NCBI RefSeq assembly: GCF_008386575.1
Contig: NZ_VUOA01000054.1
Span: 1 to 35,188 of the forward strand
DNA: 35,188 nucleotides
Source of the DNA: Salinarimonas soli
GTDB taxonomy: Bacteria; Pseudomonadota; Alphaproteobacteria; Rhizobiales; Beijerinckiaceae
Direction: 5' to 3'
The notes beneath the pieces are model-generated. The model saw only the letters and a program-made list of their open reading frames with translations, was not told the origin of the DNA and ran no database searches. The position numbers and the translations under genes were made by a program. Position 1 is the first letter of the stretch, and the number at the start of each line of letters is the position of its first letter. Below are positions 25,003 through 32,050 of this stretch, in pieces.

Positions 25003-25563
25003 CTAGCGCGGCGCGCGCTTGGCGAGGATGCGCTGGAGGGTGCGGCGGTGCATGTTGAGGCGGCGCGCCGTCTCGGAGACGTTGCGCCCGCACAGTTCGT
25101 AGACGCGCTGGATATGCTCCCAGCGCACCCGGTCGGCCGACATGGGGTTCTCCGGCGGCTCGGCCCGGCCGTCCTGGCGGGCATTGAGCGCGGCGTCGAT
25201 CTCGTCGGCGTCGGCGGGCTTGGCCAGGTAGTCGAAGGCGCCGAGCTTCACGGCGGTCACCGCGGTGGCGATGTTGCCGTAGCCCGTGAGGATCACGCCC
25301 CGGGCCTCGGGCCGGCGCTCTTTGAGCCGGGTGATCACGTCGAGCCCGTTGCCGTCGCCGAGCCGCATATCGATCACGGCATAGGCGGGGGCCTGGGCCT
25401 CGATGGCGGCGATCCCGTCGGCGACGCTCTCGGCCACGCGCACGGCGTAGCCGCGGCCTTCCATGGCACGGGCGAGGCGGGTCGAGAACGGACGGTCGTC
25501 GTCGACGATCAGGAGGCTCCTGTCGCCCCCTTGAGCCGTGATGGCGGCCTGCATCTCAAGCAT
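25003..25563 (-). CDS. regA: Redox response regulator RegA/ActR/PrrA
   Basis: 186 aa, the family length. Receiver domain with acidic cluster VDDD (20-23), phosphoacceptor D65 in YAVIDMRLGDGNGLD, and K115 in YLAKPAD, followed by a linker and a Fis-type helix-turn-helix (GRNVSETARRLNMHRRTLQRILAKR, 159-183), nearly invariant in RegA/ActR/PrrA. It activates genes for respiration, photosynthesis, carbon or nitrogen fixation when the quinone pool or oxygen signals low oxidation. The ATG at 25563 has AAGGAG seven bases upstream; an upstream in-frame ATG at 25644 falls in the intercistronic hairpin region and is rejected. It follows regB by 91 bp. Confidence 0.96.
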   Translation of the reverse strand: MLEMQAAITAQGGDRSLLIVDDDRPFSTRLARAMEGRGYAVRVAESVADGIAAIEAQAPAYAVIDMRLGDGNGLDVITRLKERRPEARGVILTGYGNIATAVTAVKLGAFDYLAKPADADEIDAALNARQDGRAEPPENPMSADRVRWEHIQRVYELCGRNVSETARRLNMHRRTLQRILAKRAPR

Positions 25564-25643
25564 CGATGGTCTCCTTGAGGTCGATCGCGAGAGGCACCGC
25601 CCCGGTCCGCCGCCCTCGCCGATAGGATCAATATGGGTAGACA

Positions 25644-25664
25644 AACCCGATTTTTCATCGGGTT
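25644..25664 (-). promoter_or_regulatory. Hairpin spanning the regB stop, regB-regA junction
   Basis: A perfect 8-bp dyad AACCCGAT / ATCGGGTT with a five-base loop covers the regB stop codon. On the minus strand it is followed by ttgtc, not a proper T-run, so it may be a processing, stability or attenuation element between the kinase and regulator genes, not a full terminator. Confidence 0.6.
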
Positions 25665-27013
25665 AGCCCCGCTTTTTCGCCGTGCGCCGGCGTCTTTTTG
25701 TCGAAGGCCTCGCGGGGCCACACCACGCGCACGACCGCCCCGCTCGCGGGCAGGGCGGCGTTGCTCACCTGGAGCTGGGCGCCCCCGCGCTCGATGAGGG
25801 TCTTGGCGATGAACAGGCCGAGCCCGTGCCCCGAGGCCTCCTCCTCGGGGCCGCGCTTGTCGTGGCCCCGCGTGGTCACGTAGGGCTCGCCGAGGCGCAG
25901 CAGCACCTCCGGCGCGAAGCCCGGCCCGTCGTCGCGCACCTCCACCGAGACCTCGTTCCCCGTCCAGGCGAGCTCGATCTCCACCGCCGTCTCGGCGAAG
26001 CCCACGGCGTTGTCGACCACGTTGTCGAGGCCGTGCACGAGGCCGGGATCGCGCCGGCAGACGGGCTCGGGGCCCTCGCCTCGGCCGCCGATGCGGATCG
26101 GCATGCCGAAATCCCGCTGCGGCGCCACCACCTCCTCCACGAGGTGGGTGAGGGTCATGGTCTCCAGGAACTCCGTCTGCTCGTCCTCCTGGCCGAGGGA
26201 GGTGAGCTTGCCCAGGATGCCCCGGCAGCGCTCCACCTGCTCGCGCAGGAGCCGCATGTCCTCCGCGGTCTCGTCGTCCTGCGGCAGGCGGCGGGCGAGC
26301 TCCTTGGCGACGAGCGCGATGGTGGCGAGCGGCGTGCCGAGCTCGTGCGCGGCCGCCGCCGCGAGCCCGTCGAGCTGGGAGATGTGCTGCTCGCGGGCGA
26401 GCACGAGCTCGGTGGCGGCGAGCGCCGCGGCGAGCTGGCGCGCCTCCTCGGCCACGCGCCAGGCATAGATCCCCGTGAAGGCGGCTCCCAGCAGGATCGC
26501 GGTCCAGACCCCCGAGACGTAGAGGAAGGGCAGCTCCAGGGGCTCGCCCGGCCGCCAGGGCAGGGGGCGGTGCACGAGGACGAGGAGCGTGGCGCAGCCC
26601 ACCGCCAGCATGCCGAGCCCCAGGGTGCGCTGGGGCGTGAGCGCCGTGGCCGAGATCAGCACGGGGGCGAGGAAGAGCAGCGAGAACGGGTTCTGCAGGC
26701 CGCCCGTGAGATAGAGCAGCAGGGCGAGCTGGAGGATGTCGAAGCCGAGCAGGAAGGTGGTGGCGTCGTCGCTCAGGCGGTGGCTCGCCGGATGGCGGAT
26801 CTGCAAGGTGAGGTTGACCGCCACCGACAGCGCGATGAGCAGCAGGCACGGCCCGAAGGGTAGCCGGAAGCCGAGGCCGAAATGCACCCCGGCCACGGCG
26901 GCGCATTGGCCGATGATGGCAAGCCAGCGCAGGCGGACCAGGGTGTCGAGCCGCAAGCCGCGCGAGAGGCGGCCGAGCTCCGATGGTTCGACGTCGATCA
27001 CAGCGCCTACCAT
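25655..27013 (-). CDS. regB: Redox sensor histidine kinase RegB/ActS/PrrB
   Basis: 452 aa. Six membrane helices in residues about 28-185, including the conserved quinone-sensing heptapeptide GGLQNPF (104-110). H-box AAAAHELGTPLATIALVAKEL with phosphorylated H223. The redox cysteine of RegB corresponds to C263 (QVERCRGILGKL) and is present. ATP-binding part: NVVDNAVGFA, DDGPGF and HGLGLFIAKTL. The kinase senses the ubiquinone pool and the thiol state and controls RegA. It is divergent from phaZ across a 272-bp region that must hold both promoters. An open frame upstream of 27013 is not family-like. Confidence 0.96.
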   Translation of the reverse strand: MVGAVIDVEPSELGRLSRGLRLDTLVRLRWLAIIGQCAAVAGVHFGLGFRLPFGPCLLLIALSVAVNLTLQIRHPASHRLSDDATTFLLGFDILQLALLLYLTGGLQNPFSLLFLAPVLISATALTPQRTLGLGMLAVGCATLLVLVHRPLPWRPGEPLELPFLYVSGVWTAILLGAAFTGIYAWRVAEEARQLAAALAATELVLAREQHISQLDGLAAAAAHELGTPLATIALVAKELARRLPQDDETAEDMRLLREQVERCRGILGKLTSLGQEDEQTEFLETMTLTHLVEEVVAPQRDFGMPIRIGGRGEGPEPVCRRDPGLVHGLDNVVDNAVGFAETAVEIELAWTGNEVSVEVRDDGPGFAPEVLLRLGEPYVTTRGHDKRGPEEEASGHGLGLFIAKTLIERGGAQLQVSNAALPASGAVVRVVWPREAFDKKTPAHGEKAGLTR

Positions 27014-27285
27014 AGGGCGGCTGCGGCCGGGCGCAACGCGCCAAGTTTACCCAACGTCACTTTCGTCCGCCGGCTCTGCCTAAAGTCGCGGCAGCGCGCC
27101 CGCCCGCCGGGCGAAGGGCGCCCAAAAGCGCGTCAAAAATGGCACAGGGGTGAAGCTTAACGGGCCCGAAAGGAATAGCGGCGTTGCATTGTGGAATGGG
27201 AACTTTACTTTTGCCAGACCGGTTTATGAAGAACAGCCCGGTCCGCGACAACGTGGAAGAAGGGCGACCGACGATGGGGGTATCG

Positions 27286-28584
27286 ATGGACCTCGCGTAT
27301 TTTCTATATGAGACGGGCCATATGATGATGGCCCCGGCCCGGGCCGCGTCCGATGCCACGAAGGTCCTCTTCCGCAACCCCGGCAACCCCCTCGCCAATA
27401 CCGCCTACGGCCGCACCGTCGCAGCCGGCTGCGAACTCTTCGAGCGCACCACGCGCCGCTACGGCAAGCCTGCCTTCGGCCTCGACACCACGCAGATCGA
27501 GGGGCAGACGGTCGCCGTCCACGAGCGAATCGTCTGGAGCCGCCCGTTCTGCCAGCTGATCCACTTCGATCGCGTGCGCGGCCCCGACGCCAAGCCCCAG
27601 CCCAAGATCCTCCTCGTCGCCCCGATGTCGGGCCACTACGCTACCCTGCTGCGCGGCACCGTCGAGGCCTTCCTGCCCACCCACGAGGTCTACATCACCG
27701 ACTGGGCCGACGCCCGCATGGTGCCCCTCGTCGACGGCCGCTTCGACCTCGACGACTACATCGACTACGTCATCGAGATGACCCGCCTGCTCGGGCCCGA
27801 CGTGCACCTCATGGCGGTGTGCCAGCCCTCCGTGCCCGTGCTCGCCGCGATCGCCCGCATGGAGGCCGAGAACGACCCCCGCACGCCGCTCTCCATGACC
27901 CTCATGGGCGGCCCCATCGACACCCGCCGCTCCCCCACCGCGGTGAACAAGGTGGCGATGGAGCGCGGCACCGAATGGTTCGAGCGCCATTGCATCGTGC
28001 GCGTGCCGCCCACCGCGCCCGGCTTCTGGCGCCAGGTCTATCCGGGCTTCCTGCAATTGTCGGGTTTCATGGCGATGAACCTCGACCGGCACATCAACGC
28101 CCATTGGGACATGTTCAAGCACCTCGTCCAGGGCGACGGCGACTCGGCCGAGAAGCACCGCGACTTCTACGACGAGTACCTCGCCGTCCAGGACCTCACG
28201 GCGGAGTTCTACCTCCAGACCGTCGCCGCGGTGTTCGTCGACCACGACCTGCCGCGCGGCACCATGATGCACCGGGACAAGCCCGTGGATCTCGGCGCCA
28301 TCCGCCACTGCGCCATCATGGCGGTGGAGGGCGAGAAGGACGACATCTCCGGCGTCGGCCAGACGCTCGCCGCCCTCGACCTCACGCCGAACCTTCCCGA
28401 CGAGAAGAAGCTCTATCACCTCCAGACCGAGGTGGGGCATTACGGCGTGTTCAACGGCTCGCGCTTCCGCAAGTCCATCGCGCCGCGGATCGCCGCCTTC
28501 ATGCAGGTGCAGCAGGACGAGTTCGCCGCCGGGCGCCCGACCAAGGCGGCCCGCAAGCCGGCCCTGCGCAAGGTCGTCGGCTGA
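27286..28584 (+). CDS. phaZ: Intracellular polyhydroxyalkanoate depolymerase
   Basis: 432 aa, close to the usual 400-420. PhaZ a/b-hydrolase of the PHB-granule type: the N-terminal FLYETGHMMMAPARA matches the family's opening, and the nucleophile is the cysteine C179 of AVCQPSVPV, as described for the Cys-Asp-His triad of Ralstonia PhaZ1. The late VEGEKDDISGVGQT and GHYGVFNGSRFR segments should supply the Asp and His. It degrades stored polyhydroxybutyrate to hydroxyacids in the cytoplasm. ATG at 27286 preferred (GGGGGT just upstream); M31 of the longer frame (27274) and an even longer one (27184) are alternatives. Confidence 0.94.
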   Translation: MDLAYFLYETGHMMMAPARAASDATKVLFRNPGNPLANTAYGRTVAAGCELFERTTRRYGKPAFGLDTTQIEGQTVAVHERIVWSRPFCQLIHFDRVRGPDAKPQPKILLVAPMSGHYATLLRGTVEAFLPTHEVYITDWADARMVPLVDGRFDLDDYIDYVIEMTRLLGPDVHLMAVCQPSVPVLAAIARMEAENDPRTPLSMTLMGGPIDTRRSPTAVNKVAMERGTEWFERHCIVRVPPTAPGFWRQVYPGFLQLSGFMAMNLDRHINAHWDMFKHLVQGDGDSAEKHRDFYDEYLAVQDLTAEFYLQTVAAVFVDHDLPRGTMMHRDKPVDLGAIRHCAIMAVEGEKDDISGVGQTLAALDLTPNLPDEKKLYHLQTEVGHYGVFNGSRFRKSIAPRIAAFMQVQQDEFAAGRPTKAARKPALRKVVG

Positions 28585-28717
28585 GGGAGCGGCCCGAGAG
28601 CGTCGCCCCGCTCCCCTGCCCCCTGGCGGGGGAGGCGGCGCCGTCGGCGCTCACCTCCCGGGAGCGATCGGCCGGCATGGGTTGCGGGGTTAACCGTTTC
28701 GGCCCTCACATGCCGCC

Positions 28718-29461
28718 ATGACGTTGTCGCGATTCGCCCTGTTCCGTCGGCCCGATCCCACCGACATCACCGTCGCCCACGAGGGCGCGATCTTTCGCGT
28801 CGCCCTGCGCCGCCGCCCGGCCGCGCGCCGTCTCACCCTGCGGGTGTCGAGCGTCACGGGCGAGGCGGTCCTCACCATCCCCGAACGCACGGACGTCGCC
28901 GCCGCCAAGCGCTTCGCCGACGCCCATGGCGGCTGGATCGCGGCGCGCCTCGCCCGCGTCCCCGACCGGGTGGCGCTGGTGCCCGGCGCGCTCGTACCCC
29001 TGCGCGGTGTCGAGCACCGGATCGCGCACCGCCCCGTGGCGCTGCGCCGGGTGAGCGTCGCGACGGACGCGGGCGGCCCGATCCTCGCGGTGGCCGGAGA
29101 GACCGCCGAGGTGGCGGGCCGCGTCCGCGCGTTCCTGCAGCGCGAGGCCCGGCGCGACCTCGAGGCGGCGGTGGCGCGCTACGCCGAGGCGCTTGGGGTC
29201 AGCCCGAGCCGGATCACCCTGCGCGACACCACGAGCCGCTGGGGCTCCTGCTCGGCGCGGGGCGGGCTCAACTTCTCCTGGCGGCTCATCCTGGCGCCCC
29301 CCTTCGTGCTCGACTATCTCGCCGCCCACGAGGTGGCGCATCTGCGCGAGATGAACCATTCGCAGCGCTTCTGGCGCCTCGTCCAGGGCGCCTGCCCCGC
29401 GACCCAGGAGGCGGAGGCCTGGCTCAAGCGCCACGGCGCGGGGCTGCACCGCTACGGCTAG
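28718..29461 (+). CDS. YgjP/M48-type zinc metallopeptidase-like protein
   Basis: 247 aa. The C-terminal half holds the signature TTSRWGSCSARGGLNFSWRL, then YLAAHEVAHLREMNHSQRFW: the HExxH zinc motif is H204-E205-x-x-H208, with a third ligand candidate at H214. This is the YgjP (DUF45) branch of the M48-like peptidases; E. coli YgjP has been studied but a substrate is not firmly known. The N-terminal half carries a repeated beta-rich unit (IFRVALRRRPAARRLTLRVSS). No signal peptide, hence cytoplasmic. Stands alone, 133 bp after phaZ. Confidence 0.85.
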   Translation: MTLSRFALFRRPDPTDITVAHEGAIFRVALRRRPAARRLTLRVSSVTGEAVLTIPERTDVAAAKRFADAHGGWIAARLARVPDRVALVPGALVPLRGVEHRIAHRPVALRRVSVATDAGGPILAVAGETAEVAGRVRAFLQREARRDLEAAVARYAEALGVSPSRITLRDTTSRWGSCSARGGLNFSWRLILAPPFVLDYLAAHEVAHLREMNHSQRFWRLVQGACPATQEAEAWLKRHGAGLHRYG

Positions 29462-29540
29462 CCCGGCCCCGTCGCGCAGGAAGGATCCCCGCGCGCCCGC
29501 GAAATGGGCTATGAGGCAGGCCCGCGGCCGGATCCCTCCC

Positions 29541-30734
29541 ATGCGCCTGCAGCCCGACACGCTTGCCATGACCGCCGTCCTGGCCCTCCTGACGGCGCTC
29601 GCGCCCCTCTCGACGGACATGTACCTGCCCTCGCTGCCGGCGATCGCCGGCGAATTGCGGGCCACCACGGGCGGGGCGCAGCTCACCCTGTCGGCCTTCC
29701 TCGTCGGCTTCGCGGTGGGCCAGTTCCTCTACGGCCCGCTCTCCGACAAGCTCGGGCGCCGGCCGGTCCTGCTCGCGGGGCTCGTCCTATTCGCGGCCGC
29801 GACGGTCGCCTGCACCTTCGCCCCGAGCATCGAGACCCTGGTCGGCGCCCGCTTCGTGCAGGCGCTGGGCGGTTCGGCGCCCGTGGTGCTGGCCCGCGCG
29901 GTGGTGCGCGACCTCTACGAGGGCCCCCGGGCCGGACGCGAGCTCTCCCGGATGGGCACGATCATGGGGCTCGTACCGGCGGCCGCGCCCGTGCTGGGCG
30001 GGCTCATCCACGAGGCCTTCGGCTGGCGCGCCACCTTCGCGGCGATCTTCGCCTTCGCGCTCGCCATGCTGGCGGTGGTGAGCCTCGCCCTTCCCGAGAC
30101 GGTGCGGGTGCGCCAGCCAGGTCCCATCTCGTTCCTCGGGATCCTGCGGGGCTTTCGCGAGCTCCTGCGCCACCGGGCGTTCCGCGTCTATGTCGGGCTC
30201 AACGCGCTGACCTATGCGGGCCTGTTCGCCTTCATCTCCGGCTCGTCCTTCGTGCTCCAGGGCGTCTACGGGCTCGACCGGCTCCCTTACGCCTTCTCCT
30301 TCGCCTTCATGGTCTTCGGCTTCATCGGCGGCACCCTCGTGGCGCAGCGGCTGGTGGGAGGGCGCGGCCTCGACGGCGTGATCGCGCTGGGGGTCGCCTG
30401 CCAGGGCGGGGCGGGGCTCGCGATGATCGCGCTCGCCCTTGCGGGCACCGGGACCTCCCTCGAGCTCACCCTTCCGATGACGGTCTACGCGGCGGGCGTG
30501 GGGCTCACCATGCCGCAATCGCTCGCCGCCGCCATGACGCCCTTCGCCAACTGGGCCGGCGCCGCCTCCTCGCTGCTCGGCATCTGCCAGATGACCTTCG
30601 CGGCGGTCGTCGGGGTGGGGCTCGGCGCGGGCATCGGCGTCGCGCCCCTCCTCCTGCCGGGCACGATCGCGCTTCTGGGCGTGCTCGCCTTCCTCCTGTT
30701 CCACGCCTCGCGGGCGGCGCGCTCAGGCGCGTGA
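29541..30734 (+). CDS. Bcr/CflA family multidrug efflux transporter
   Basis: 397 aa, 12 predicted membrane helices, MFS drug:H+ antiporter of the DHA1 type. Family signs: LSTDMYLPSLPAIAGEL in the first helix region and motif A GPLSDKLGRRPVL in the loop after helix 2; motif C-like GLVPAAAPVLGGLI follows. Members export bicyclomycin, chloramphenicol, sulfonamides or cysteine; the substrate here is unknown. ATG at 29541 chosen over 29511 because the family starts near MRLQPDTLAM. The gene end overlaps the convergent DUF4149 gene by 12 bp. Confidence 0.9.
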   Translation: MRLQPDTLAMTAVLALLTALAPLSTDMYLPSLPAIAGELRATTGGAQLTLSAFLVGFAVGQFLYGPLSDKLGRRPVLLAGLVLFAAATVACTFAPSIETLVGARFVQALGGSAPVVLARAVVRDLYEGPRAGRELSRMGTIMGLVPAAAPVLGGLIHEAFGWRATFAAIFAFALAMLAVVSLALPETVRVRQPGPISFLGILRGFRELLRHRAFRVYVGLNALTYAGLFAFISGSSFVLQGVYGLDRLPYAFSFAFMVFGFIGGTLVAQRLVGGRGLDGVIALGVACQGGAGLAMIALALAGTGTSLELTLPMTVYAAGVGLTMPQSLAAAMTPFANWAGAASSLLGICQMTFAAVVGVGLGAGIGVAPLLLPGTIALLGVLAFLLFHASRAARSGA

Positions 30735-31151
30735 GGCGAGGAGGACCGCGATGGCGACGAGGCCGAGGAGCTGGAAGCCATTGAGCCAGACGCTGGTGCG
30801 GTGGAGCGTGTCGAAGGGCGCCTGCGCCGCCTTGTCGCCCGCCGTCACCCGGTCCCGCAGGCCGTTGATGCGGGGCATCAGGCCCTGGCGCGCCACGGCG
30901 AAGCCCACCGCGACGAGGCCGAGGAGCAGCCCCTCGCGCCACAGCCCGCCCGCCGCCGCGATCGCGGCCGCAACCAGCGTCGCGACGCCGAAGACGAGAT
31001 AATAGACCGGAAACAGCCGCCGCAGGAACCGGCCCCCCTCCGCCACGGGCAGCGCCCGGAACACCTGGGGCGCCACGCCCCCGGCGAAGAACAGCATGCC
31101 GCCGATCACGGCGCAGACGAGGGCGAGGACGACGAGGGCGGTCAGGGGCAC
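30723..31151 (-). CDS. DUF4149 membrane protein (TMEM205-like)
   Basis: 142 aa, GTG start. About four hydrophobic helices (LTALVVLALVCAVIGGMLFF, VYYLVFGVATLVAAAIAAAGG, LLLGLVAVGFAVA, LNGFQLLGLVAIAVLLA), with the conserved GGVAPQVF after helix 1 and LHRTSVWLNGFQLLGL near the end, which point to DUF4149. Function unknown; located in the inner membrane. It converges on the Bcr/CflA gene with a 12-bp overlap and has no gene close behind it on its own strand. Confidence 0.83.
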   Translation of the reverse strand: MPLTALVVLALVCAVIGGMLFFAGGVAPQVFRALPVAEGGRFLRRLFPVYYLVFGVATLVAAAIAAAGGLWREGLLLGLVAVGFAVARQGLMPRINGLRDRVTAGDKAAQAPFDTLHRTSVWLNGFQLLGLVAIAVLLASRA

Positions 31152-31271
31152 GGGGCGAGGCTCCGGGATGGCGCTCCCGCCGAATTAGGGCCCCTCGCCG
31201 CCCCGGAGAAGCACCCCGCGACCATCGCGCGCGGCCCTGCCCGGCGAATGGCGCCCCGGCATGAGGCCCAG

Positions 31272-31327
31272 GGCGCGACACCCGAGGCGCGACACGCAAG
31301 GCACGACACGCAAGGCACGACACCCTT
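31272..31327. repeat. 14-bp tandem repeat, four copies
   Basis: Four consecutive 14-mers: GGCGCGACACCCGA, GGCGCGACACGCAA, GGCACGACACGCAA, GGCACGACACCCTT. The centre pair are nearly identical and the outer ones differ at two to four bases. It lies 64 bp upstream of tRNA-Thr. Confidence 0.85.
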
Positions 31328-31391
31328 GCCAATCCCGCCCGCGGGGGTTATGAGAGCCGACCGTCGCGCGGCCCCACCGGGCCGGCCGATC

Positions 31392-31467
31392 GCCGCAATA
31401 GCTCAGCTGGTAGAGCACCTCATTCGTAATGAGGGGGTCGGGGGTTCGAATCCCTCTTGCGGCACCA
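31392..31467 (+). tRNA. tRNA-Thr, anticodon CGT
   Basis: 76 nt including an encoded CCA. Acceptor arms GCCGCAA / TTGCGGC pair fully; D-arm GCTC-AGCTGGTA-GAGC; anticodon stem CCTCA / TGAGG with loop TTCGTAA, giving anticodon CGT (reads ACG, Thr); T-arm GGGGG-TTCGAAT-CCCTC with one G-T pair. No direct repeat of its 3' end is seen in the rest of the window. Confidence 0.97.
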
Positions 31468-31789
31468 TCACCCCTGCAGACTGAACCCCGACCCCGCTGG
31501 CGGCCGCTGATCAGGAGCCGGATCTGGTCGGCCGACCTCCGGTTCCGCCCTTCGAGACCGATGGTTCGTGAAGACGTTCCGGCTTCGCGATCGTTGCCGC
31601 CGCGCGGCTGACGCGGCAACGGGCGCACGGAGGCGATCAAGGGCAACTGGATCACCCGTGACGTCGCGCCCGGGCCCGCCGCCCCGGCCCGTTCGGGAAG
31701 GGGCGACAGGCTTTCGGCGCTCACGGTCCGCTGCCGCGCGGCGGCAACGCGGGCGAGCCGCCTTCGCCCGCCGTGACGAACCGTCCGGC
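31468..31789. other. Gene-free stretch between tRNA-Thr and the ACP gene
   Basis: No convincing gene on either strand. It holds a 15-bp inverted repeat (31593-31607 and 31734-31748) and a small dyad GGGCGA-N7-TCGCCC (31751-31769) about 20 bp past the ACP stop that could help end the ACP transcript. No T-run follows. Confidence 0.5.
31593..31748. repeat. 15-bp perfect inverted repeat enclosing 126 bp
   Basis: The left copy GTTGCCGCCGCGCGG (31593-31607) is exactly complementary to 31734-31748. No ORF of note is enclosed. Confidence 0.55.
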
Positions 31790-32038
31790 TCAGGCGTAGG
31801 TCGGCGAGCCCAGCTTCGCGCGCAGAAGCTGCCGCAGCTCGCCGACATTCGAAAGCGACATGAACTCGTTGCCCGAGAACGTGACCCCGAGCGATTGCTC
31901 GAGGGCGAACATCAGGTTGAGATGCGCGATCGAGTCCCAATCGGACCGATCCGCCGCGCTGTAATCGTCGCTCAGGACGATGTCGTCGTCGTTGAATACC
32001 GTGCGAAATACCTCATGAACGGTCTCGTCCGTCGTCAT
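31790..32038 (-). CDS. Stand-alone acyl carrier protein
   Basis: 82 aa. The phosphopantetheine attachment site is S36 in SDWDSIAHLNLM. The strict D-S-L of fatty-acid ACP is D-S-I here, as is common for stand-alone carrier proteins of secondary pathways. Helices follow the ACP pattern (NLMFALEQSLGVTFSGNEF, then NVGELRQLLRAKLG). GGGAG stands before the ATG, which lies 12 bp after the FkbH-like stop codon, so it is the last gene of the same transcription unit. It most likely receives the glyceryl unit made by the FkbH-like enzyme. No ketosynthase, adenylation or FAS gene is present nearby. Confidence 0.92.
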   Translation of the reverse strand: MTTDETVHEVFRTVFNDDDIVLSDDYSAADRSDWDSIAHLNLMFALEQSLGVTFSGNEFMSLSNVGELRQLLRAKLGSPTYA

Positions 32039-32050
32039 GATGGATACTCC

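Noticed and set aside
27184-27285. Longer N-terminus for phaZ
   Set aside because: The family starts near MDLAYFLYETGH; the extra 34 residues are not PhaZ-like and the ribosome site near 27286 is better placed.
28600-28640. GC hairpin after phaZ as terminator
   Set aside because: CCCCCT-ggc-GGGGGAGG can fold but lacks a T-run and has mismatches; not strong enough to call.
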